A program made the position numbers and the translations under genes. The notes beneath the pieces are model-generated. The model saw nothing but the letters and a program-made list of their open reading frames with translations, searched no databases and was not told the DNA's origin. Positions 9,801 through 13,816 of a stretch of DNA of 13,816 nt are shown here, one piece after another (the stretch's first letter is position 1; each line of letters starts with the position of its first letter). Origin of the DNA: Saccoglossus kowalevskii (taxonomy: Eukaryota > Hemichordata > Enteropneusta > Harrimaniidae); NCBI RefSeq assembly GCF_000003605.2, contig NW_003108083.1, positions 194,412 through 208,227 on the forward strand, given 5' to 3'.

Positions 9801-12800
9801 AAATAAAACAGACAATTTCATTAAAATAATGACGTGCTTCATACCCCTGGCAAAGTTTCTAAATGAGGCAAAACAGAAATCAGGTATATGATAGCTATCA
9901 CCTCTACATTGGGAGAATCCTGTAACTATCATTAATTTGTTTTTCCTATTAAGCTTTTAACATCTTTTAATTTTAATTTTATCTTATAGTTTAGCTACTG
10001 TATTTTTTCTTATGATTTGTATTTTATTTACCATACTGCGCCCTCTGATGGCATAGTAGTGTAATAAAGTTATTACTATATAAATTATATGAATAGGTGA
10101 TGTTAATTTGGGTTCAAAAGGTTATGATTATCATTTCAAATAAATACTAGCGAGAAAAATCCACACTCATAAGAAAAGGGAAGCATGTTTTAATTGTACA
10201 AAACTTGCAACTTCACATTCTAAGATAAAGTGAAATGGATTGCTACCAATCTGATTAAAATCAGATGAAGGTATAGGCTTCAATTTTTTTTTTAATGTTT
10301 TTTTTTTTCAATTTCGATATTTAAATTAACTTTAAGTTTAAATTTATTTATGGTTTTCAAAATAGTCATAAATGAATATAATACAAATGTTATAAGTCTA
10401 ATATGCAGTTGTGAGTGGGGCCCTCACCGGCCAAACGGCATAAGACCCCAATAACATCTGACAGAATAGTGTACCAGTATGTCTTGTCGGCAAGATCAAT
10501 ACTGCAAATTGACAAAGTTCACGCCTTCTTGCAATGAGTTTCTATGAATATTCATTTTGGTGGTCATGGTAACACCTCATGGAGGGCGCAACTCGAGCAA
10601 CCGTGTCAGGCTACATACGTGTCTTTCCTGTGCAACCAGAGGGACAAAGCCATGCATGTTTGCATTGATGGCAAAAATCACAGACTGTTCAAGACATTGG
10701 GCAGACATTTGCCAGCACCTTATCACACATTTTGTCAACAAATAAACTCTGCTGTGAATTGTTACTCTTTGATAGCTGTCACTATGACATTCCTGCAATT
10801 TGATTGGTACTGACAACAAATCGTCGGGGGAAGTGAAAAACTACACCGTTCTGTCAGGCTTGTGAAGGGTTTGGAGCACCGCGCAGGACGCAATTCACAC
10901 GATTTTACTAGATTTGGACTGCTACATGACCTTATAGTTTGTATGCAACAGGGGCTCACCCTCTTATAGAAAGTTATGAAACCTTTGCTTGATTGGTCAA
11001 TCAGTATTTCAACTGCTATTTGGATTTACAAAACATCTATAACATGCCTTTTGGTCAAACTGAACAATAGTCTTAATTCAACATCATTTTGGACACTAAC
11101 CTGAGGTTCTCAGCATATCTACTTCACCTATATCATAACTTATAGTTCTAGTGACTCTGCCAAATCGGTCCCGTTCATCTTTCTGATTTTCATATCGTTT
11201 TCTACCCTGTTCTTCAGCCTCTGGGTTAGTATATATCATTTTTGGTACTGTTGGCACTACTTTATTAGGTGTTGGAGTTGTTACCATAGAGAGTGGCACA
11301 TACCATAGGGTAGCACGGTTTGTCAACCTCTTGGAACCTATATACAAGCAAACAAAAAAAATACTTAAGCAAGAGAGACTTGAATTAGTAACATAATGTC
11401 AACAATCAACCAAGGTATCTGCCTTCACCAACTTTATTAGGCAATGCGAATATAAGATAAATCACATATTTGACTATAATAGCATCAATTTTGTACCAAA
11501 CAAGTTTATTCTATGTTGTAGGCATTAAGGTTTACAAAATATTTTTTTTTTTTATTCATACACAAACCATAAAGTTGAATAAAATATATTTTATGACATT
11601 TTGGTAACTGAACATACTTTTGTAATATATCTATAGGTGTATGTCTATTCATGTACAAATACCCCCTTCAGGTTGTGGATGTCTTAGACATTTAATAAGA
11701 AAATGTGAAATTTGATCTGCTATTGCAAATAGAAGAATTTGTGTAATATCTTCAGCAACAACTGTCTATTTTTAGGAAAGTAGATGATATGAGTAGCCTT
11801 TCACTTATAACTATATGTGAACTTACTAGACTAGTTACAAATTTGCTTACCATCCAGAATATTTTCAGCCCATACAATGACTTGCACCTCCAGCGAATGT
11901 TCAGATGTATAGGAAATCTCAGCATGGAGTTGTGCAACCTCACCAATAAACATCGGCTTTAGAAAATCAGTTCTTTCCACCCTGGCAAGGGCTGTCATAC
12001 ACGGATCTATTGATTGGTCCTGAAAATATGTTATTACCATTTATCTTGTCATAATAATACATTTATTGCATGCAGTTTCCATTGTTGACATATTAATAAT
12101 AAAATACAATACATATCATATTATTTTGTATTATTTGAAATCAGAAATAGCAATGATTATAGTTTTTCCCTATAATCATACAATAGTAACATTTTCAGTC
12201 ACTGCCATGTCTGATTTTAAATAATTTGCGTAATTACCACCTTGGCTTATTATTATGCCATCTCTTGAATTTTGTAGTATTGCACTAGGTATTTGCATCC
12301 TACCATATTAGGAAATGTGAATTTCAAATTTGGAATGATTACGTGCATAAGCGTCCTCTAATGATGAAAAAAAAAGTTGAAGCCCCAAGCACTAAGTTTG
12401 ACTGGACCCCACACAAAGAAGTTTGGTAAATCCTTTCCAAACTTTTTGGATTTTGGCATTCCCATGATGTATCATTGGGAGGAAAAGATGTATAAGAATA
12501 AGGTTATCCGAAAGTATGCGGTTGAATCGACCTTGGCTGCAACTCGGTCAATACTCCCACTGTACTGTCTTTGTACATATTTTGCAGTATCCTCCTAATA
12601 ACCTCATAATATCTGGACATTACTGGTCATATGCAAAATGAAAACAACAATGGCATTCATGCCCACAGTCCCTTGTTGTTTCATAAAATAATGGCATTGT
12701 TCACTGCTGTTGTTATTGAATATACATGTATGTGTTCCTGTTAATATAAAACAACTTATAGGCAATGTTATCAAAGTAGATCGCTAGCCTATGTTGATCA

Positions 12801-13343
12801 GCAAGCGACATTTGTTATCACACTTAGGCATGCTAGCTGGAAAAAATGTAAACATACATGTATGGTGTCACTATGACACAATGACATTTTTTTTTGTCCT
12901 GTGGGATCTTGAATGAATGGAAAATGGCCTATAACAAAATTAATTTTACAAAATGTAGTGGAATATAGCAGTACTTTAAAAGTTACATTTAAATTCTCTT
13001 TAAGAATCATTTCATATATTACCTTTCTACCAGTCTCACTGGAGTACTGAAACTAAGGGATCAGACTTGTGTTAGAAATTGGCAATTGCCTTTGATGCCC
13101 CTGTGTCGTGGAAATTTAAACCCCAGTGAATATTCCCACTTAACTAAGGAATGTATTGTTTTCATCACAAACTAGTGAGTTAACATCAGTGAATATTTCA
13201 CCTGTTATCATCTTATAATTCTACTCACCCTATTTTTATTGCAATGTCTTGTTGTTATTATGGCACCAGCTTCTTCAATCATCTTAAGTATAACACCTCC
13301 GTGTACGTTACCAGAATTGTTGGCATCATCAGGCATCATTAAT
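3675..13343 (-). CDS. ACOT7: Acyl-CoA thioesterase 7-like gene (double hotdog), 5' partial, six exons in window
   Basis: The family hydrolyses long-chain acyl-CoA to free fatty acid and CoA, mainly in the cytosol, using two fused hotdog domains. The exons join cleanly to 346 residues plus TAG; human ACOT7 isoforms are about 370-380 residues, so only a short N-terminus is missing, upstream of the window. Counting from the first residue here, the N-domain holds the PDDAN motif, whose Asn (residue 8) matches mammalian catalytic Asn24, then GNVHGG and MIEEAG. The C-domain holds LVGPSD and GVTMKLMDE, whose Asp (residue 212) matches Asp213. About 15 extra residues relative to human lie between them, mostly in the linker. 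Intron phases in gene order are 2, 0, 1, 1, 1, 0. One oddity is Lys in place of His in the C-domain HGG motif. Residue assignments come from remembered family sequence, not a search. Confidence 0.95.
4366..5221. repeat. Tandem array of ~121-122 bp units containing a copied exon end and donor
   Basis: Three nearly complete units start at 4804, 4926 and 5048 (spacing 122, then 122, then 121 to the matching site at 5169). Two more decayed pieces precede them (about 4366-4425 and 4426-4516), the second interrupted by an inserted element. Each unit reads on the plus strand from CCTTTAATGCAGG through a GCCAGGTAGATAATAATG core to GTGTATTA. Its first ~53 bases match 5169-5221, the last ~52 bases of the adjacent ACOT7 exon plus its donor, with about four mismatches by eye. 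The units share variants absent from the exon, so the array grew from one diverged duplicate rather than repeatedly from the exon. In the exon's own frame the copies carry a TAG, so they are not usable coding duplicates. Confidence 0.95.
4517..4793 (-). mobile_element. Hairpin MITE-like element, copy A (internally deleted), inserted in the tandem array
   Basis: The element is bounded by TAAT on both sides (4513-4516 and 4794-4797). Removing it and one TAAT restores a near-normal array unit, so this is a good insertion-site footprint. Imperfect complementary arms lie at 4519-4551 and 4617-4650 (GAGGTTATTACGAGAATACT against the complement of the second arm), with a CG-rich loop. The remaining half (4660-4793) matches the left part of the copy at 7813-8212 in reverse orientation. 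About 130 bases present in the middle of that copy are missing here. It has no coding capacity. It retains about 15 CpGs in 277 bases within CpG-poor DNA, which suggests the youngest of the three copies. The superfamily cannot be assigned: a 4-bp target duplication is suggestive only. Confidence 0.85.
5170..5354 (-). CDS. ACOT7: ACOT7 exon: second half of C-terminal hotdog domain
   Basis: The acceptor is TTGTGGATTACAG. Two bases complete a Gly, then 61 codons end at AAG before GTAATA. The key block TFTSNKSMEIEVLVD is near-identical to the human protein, followed by AFFTFVSLGPGRKTQQIPAL, corresponding to human AFFTYVSLSQEG. The TSNKSMEIEV strand is a family hallmark. The last ~52 bases and the donor have been duplicated into the downstream intron as a tandem array. 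Reading through the donor stays open for about 47 codons before a stop, so intron retention would replace the basic tail with unrelated residues. Confidence 0.95.
5355..7579 (-). other. ACOT7 intron, 2.2 kb
   Basis: This intron lies between the two C-domain exons, with GTAAAT donor at its upstream end and ACAG acceptor. It is AT-rich with homopolymer runs (for example T-runs near 5926 and 6602). I count about five CpGs in 5401-6480, strong depletion. A repeat-like stretch lies at 5683-5830. The region near 7030-7220 is slightly GC-richer but resembles nothing I know. No coding, RNA or recognisable transposon sequence is seen. Confidence 0.7.
5683..5830. repeat. Possible degenerate dispersed repeat (GACCTGT motif)
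   Basis: GACCTGT recurs at short spacing (near 5760 and 5775) together with related GTCCACCTG and GTGACCAG words in an otherwise featureless intron. The pattern looks like a decayed dispersed repeat of the kind common in marine invertebrate genomes. There is only one copy in the window and no defined ends, so this is a weak call. Confidence 0.25.
7580..7789 (-). CDS. ACOT7: ACOT7 exon: first half of C-terminal hotdog domain with catalytic Asp
   Basis: The acceptor is ACTTCTTTCAG. The exon holds two bases completing Gly, 69 codons, and one base before GTAAATATAG. It encodes SQSNLVHLVGPSDCAVHGY, then CKGGVTMKLMDECAGIVACR, then VTASLDVTNFHKPVKK. The Asp of KLMDE aligns with mammalian Asp213, one half of the composite active site. 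Human ACOT7 has VHGG where this protein has CKGG, so His is replaced by Lys (codon AAA); two Val/Ala positions are Cys (DECAG, ACRHC). The known active site pairs the N-domain Asn with the C-domain Asp, so the Lys may be tolerated. A hairpin element ends about 22 bases upstream of the acceptor. Confidence 0.95.
7813..8212 (+). mobile_element. Hairpin MITE-like element, copy B (most complete)
   Basis: This copy shares sequence blocks in order with the copies at 4517-4793 (reverse) and 12247-12608 (same orientation): TTATTATTATACATCTGTC, CGTAATGCCATAAGTTAC, ATCCTACCATATAAGG, CCACACAAAGAAGTT, GGCATTCCCATGATGTAT and a terminal hairpin. The arms are about 8089-8119 and 8179-8210 (TACCTCAAAGTATGC against GCATACTTTGAGGTA). 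In this copy CTCAAAGTAT is repeated three times inside the left arm. A 16-bp palindrome ATTCCAAATTTGGAAT lies within. The left terminus is echoed inverted just before the hairpin (TTATTATACATCT against GGTGTATAATAATAA). It retains about 11 CpGs. No coding capacity is evident; the open frame through it on the minus strand is not conserved in the other copies. Confidence 0.88.
8213..8664. other. Intronic spacer, nothing recognised
   Basis: AT-rich, CpG-poor sequence inside the 3.3 kb ACOT7 intron (7790-11100), between two repeat elements. I see no coding exon, RNA gene or repeat with a second copy in the window. Confidence 0.6.
8665..8917 (+). repeat. Dispersed repeat, family 2, copy 1
   Basis: It matches 13559-13816 in reverse orientation over nearly its whole length. 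Shared blocks include GGGCGCAGCGCCCTCATGCC, CCTGTCTGATAGTAATTTTG, CTATCTCCCCCACTTGGTGG and TCTAGAAAA. It starts near a 13-base palindromic core GGGCGCAGCGCCC. Relative to the other copy it has about 19 extra bases that create a perfect hairpin (GGCCACAG, 7-base loop, CTGTGGCC), and it lacks about 26 bases after the ATGGCCAT block. The frame through it (8573-8965) is not conserved between copies. It is a short non-autonomous element; the class is undetermined, with no clear polymerase III boxes or terminal repeats. Confidence 0.85.
8918..9720. other. Intronic spacer with one weak coding-like stretch
   Basis: AT-rich intron of ACOT7. On the plus strand, 9196-9414 is open after an acceptor-like TTTACTTCAG and encodes GNKLRLNLSNYRGIVIEHIN with downstream WWYKMYF. 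It resembles no family I can name and may be an older part of the retroelement whose end is at 9721-9889, or chance. A 16-base direct repeat CTGACATAAACCTATA occurs at 9662-9677 and 9681-9696. Confidence 0.45.
9662..9696. repeat. Two-copy 19-bp tandem duplication
   Basis: CTGACATAAACCTATA occurs at 9662-9677 and again at 9681-9696 with a period of 19. It is a simple local slippage product immediately upstream of the LINE remnant. Confidence 0.7.
9721..9889 (+). pseudogene. LINE (non-LTR retrotransposon) ORF2 C-terminal remnant
   Basis: After a TAA at 9721-9723 the plus strand reads HFILDCEFLDKERGELFQEI, then a stretch with NFIKIMT, then PLAKFLNEAKQKS. The pattern HF-x-L-x-C-(4-5)-D-x-x-R-x-x-LF followed by an FI-x-x-M-T block and a final LAKF-x-x-A block is what I know from the extreme C-terminus of invertebrate LINE ORF2 proteins, after the reverse transcriptase domain. 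Only about 50 residues remain, with no reverse transcriptase or endonuclease motif nearby. It is antisense to ACOT7 within an intron. By coincidence TCCTAG and CAG-GTATATG bracket it as a perfect 147-base exon-like unit, so a host exon is the main alternative. The upstream in-frame HFILD favours the LINE reading. Confidence 0.6.
9890..10409. other. Intronic spacer, nothing recognised
   Basis: AT-rich intronic DNA with T-runs near 10283-10308 and one perfect hairpin (ATCTGAT, loop TAAA, ATCAGAT at 10249-10266). It may include the untranslated tail of the adjacent LINE remnant, but no tail repeat is clear. Confidence 0.55.
10410..10970. other. CpG- and GC-rich block with a once-interrupted reading frame
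   Basis: This block has about 15 CpGs, clustered at its two ends (10420-10625 and 10820-10910), inside otherwise CpG-poor intron. On the plus strand, 10544-10969 reads as about 141 codons with a single internal TGA at 10811-10813; the second half includes VRLVKGLEHRAGRNSHDFTR and LLHDLIVCMQQGLTLL. The minus strand is also rather open across the same bases. I recognise no protein family in either direction, no tRNA-like boxes, and no second copy in the window. The simplest explanation is a relatively recent insertion of a transposon or retrocopy fragment; an intronic regulatory island kept unmethylated is the alternative. Confidence 0.4.
11101..11337 (-). CDS. ACOT7: ACOT7 exon: end of N-terminal hotdog domain and interdomain linker
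   Basis: The acceptor is TTGTATATAG. Two bases complete a Gly, 78 codons follow, and a single G precedes GTTAGTGTCC. It opens SKRLTNRATLWYVPLS, matching the human KKLTNKATLWYVPLS strand that closes the N-domain, then EAEEQGRKRYENQK, matching EQEEEGRKRYEAQK. After this comes a variable linker (ERDRFGRVTRTISYDIGEVD) that replaces the human KWRNGDIVQPVLNPEPN segment and is several residues longer. Linker divergence is expected in the family. The donor GTTAGT is acceptable. Confidence 0.95.
11338..11850 (-). other. ACOT7 intron, 0.5 kb
   Basis: This intron has GTAAGC donor and ATAG acceptor. It is AT-rich, with a 12-base T run near 11542. No repeat shared with the rest of the window and no coding potential is seen. 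Confidence 0.8.
11851..12019 (-). CDS. ACOT7: ACOT7 exon: middle of N-terminal hotdog domain
   Basis: The acceptor is ATATTTTCAG. The exon starts in phase 0 with DQSIDPCMTALARVERTDFL, continues KPMFIGEVAQLHAEISYTSE, and ends AENILDG across a phase-1 donor GTAAGC. ALARVERTDFL is identical to the human protein, and GEVAQLHAEISYTSEHSLEV closely follows human GEVAHVSAEITYTSKHSVEV. The segment before ALARV is three residues longer than in human. This is the hotdog beta-sheet core. Confidence 0.97.
12020..12246 (-). other. Intronic spacer with a perfect 10-bp hairpin
   Basis: This is the downstream part of the 1.2 kb ACOT7 intron. ATGATTATAG (12153-12162) and CTATAATCAT (12170-12179) are exact complements around the loop TTTTTCC. 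It lies about 70 bases outside the hairpin element at 12247 and is not part of that family. Confidence 0.6.
12247..12608 (+). mobile_element. Hairpin MITE-like element, copy C (oldest-looking)
   Basis: It has the same order of blocks and orientation as 7813-8212: TTATTATTAT, ATCCTACCATATTAGG, CAAATTTGGAATGATTACG, CCCCACACAAAGAAGTTTGG, GGCATTCCCATGATGTATCA, then the hairpin region ending CCTCCTAATAACCTCATA. About 20 bases after the left end are deleted and the hairpin arms have decayed (left AAAGTATGCGG, right TACATATTTTGCAGTA). It retains about six CpGs, and at least one family CpG has become CpA (TCGATACTCC to TCAATACTCC). The plus-strand frame 12377-12598 lies wholly inside the element and is not a gene. 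Confidence 0.87.
12609..13228 (-). other. Intronic spacer, nothing recognised
   Basis: This is the upstream part of the ACOT7 intron, starting after donor GTGAGT at 13228. It is AT-rich and contains a 12-base palindrome CATACATGTATG (12853-12864). No exon or shared repeat is seen. Confidence 0.65.
13229..13343 (-). CDS. ACOT7: ACOT7 exon (probably second): start of N-terminal hotdog domain with catalytic Asn
   Basis: The acceptor is TTTGTTATACAACAG. One base completes a codon begun in the missing upstream exon (phase 2), then 38 codons end at AGG before GTGAGTAG. The peptide starts LMMPDDANNSGNVHGGVILK and continues MIEEAGAIITTRHCNKNR. It parallels human IMRPDDANVAGNVHGGTILK. The Asn of PDDAN aligns with catalytic Asn24, and the MIEE Glu pair marks this as the N-terminal rather than the C-terminal domain. 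The Met codons here are internal, since the acceptor and phase show an exon upstream. Confidence 0.96.
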
Positions 13344-13558
13344 CTGTTGTATAACAAAAAGAATGAGATCATAATGAGAAATTCACTTGATTTCCTGCAA
13401 AAGTTTTACTATAACTTGTGTGATCATTTTACAGTCAGAAATAAAATGAAAATTAACATAAGACAAAGACTAACAGACTACTAAATCTTGTCCCGGAGCT
13501 ACCATTTTCAGTAACTAGTGGCCCACTACTTGACTACTATGGATTTCAGTTTGTTTTT
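13344..13558 (-). other. Start of the upstream ACOT7 intron
   Basis: Intronic sequence 5' of the first exon seen here. The plus-strand open frame 13239-13484 overlaps the ACOT7 exon in antisense and is a shadow. The initiating exon lies past the window's right edge. Confidence 0.7.
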
Positions 13559-13816
13559 TCTAGAAAAAAAACTGCAAGAGGGAGCACTGCAATTCAGCGG
13601 TGCCACCAAGTGGGGGAGATAGGGTTCTCCCTACCAGGGTGTGGAGCTTTTGATAATTCTATATTGAAATGAAGCATTATATGGCTTCCTTGGGGCCAAA
13701 ATTACTATCAGACAGGCCACATGTGATCCCTGGTGAATCAAAATTTTATGGTTGCCAAGGATCTGCTAAGGGTAAGGGGGCGCATGGCCAAGGCATGAGG
13801 GCGCTGCGCCCCTGTT
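13559..13816 (-). repeat. Dispersed repeat, family 2, copy 2 (cut by window edge)
   Basis: This is the reverse-oriented counterpart of 8665-8917, alignable from TCTAGAAAA through CCACCAAGTGGGGGAGATAG to GGGCGCTGCGCCC at the window end. It keeps about 26 bases lost from the other copy and lacks the hairpin-forming extra 19 bases, so it is probably nearer the family consensus. The true end may lie just past 13816. It sits in the ACOT7 intron preceding the exon at 13229-13343. Confidence 0.85.

Noticed and set aside
10544-10819. Overlapping open frames on both strands as a real gene
   Set aside because: No recognisable domain, an internal TGA at 10811-10813, and no supporting splice signals. 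Kept only as an unexplained block.
12377-12598. 73-residue plus-strand frame
   Set aside because: It is internal to the copy C hairpin element with no conserved frame in copies A and B.
1-13816. tRNA, rRNA or other structured RNA genes
   Set aside because: No cloverleaf, polymerase III A/B boxes or rRNA-like blocks were recognised on either strand by eye. A covariance-model scan would be decisive.

Overview
The window is AT-rich animal nuclear DNA. Its one recognisable gene is a large part of a metazoan acyl-CoA thioesterase 7 (ACOT7/BACH, double-hotdog) gene on the minus strand, split into six coding exons at 13229-13343, 11851-12019, 11101-11337, 7580-7789, 5170-5354 and 3675-3800. All introns have GT-AG ends and compatible phases. 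Joined, the exons give 346 residues plus a TAG stop. Only the first coding exon (start codon and a short N-terminus) lies beyond position 13816. Intron size (0.5-3.3 kb), dispersed short elements, a LINE remnant and mosaic CpG depletion suggest an invertebrate, perhaps marine. I cannot name the phylum from the sequence.

Layout, left to right. Positions 1 to about 2640 are intergenic-looking: no gene is recognised and CpG occurs at roughly the expected frequency. CpG then becomes scarce at about 2640, and the scarcity continues through the ACOT7 3' flank and gene body. This looks like the edge of germline gene-body methylation, and two minus-strand AATAAA motifs lie just inside it. Next come the terminal coding exon and a 1.4 kb intron. 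That intron holds a tandem array of about 121-122 bp units (4366-5168), each containing a decayed copy of the last ~52 bases of the neighbouring exon together with its splice donor. A small hairpin element has landed inside the array. The remaining introns contain two more copies of the hairpin element (7813-8212, 12247-12608), two inverted copies of a second dispersed repeat (8665-8917, 13559-13816), a scrap of a LINE reverse-transcriptase C-terminus (9721-9889, plus strand), and an unexplained CpG-rich block with a broken reading frame (10410-10970).

The encoded enzyme would hydrolyse long-chain acyl-CoA to free fatty acid and CoA. The N-terminal hotdog domain supplies the equivalent of catalytic Asn24 and the C-terminal domain the equivalent of Asp213; both are present. 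The most interesting content is how repeats have reshaped the gene's splice landscape: the array of decoy donors next to a real one, and a hairpin element ending about 22 nt from a real acceptor.
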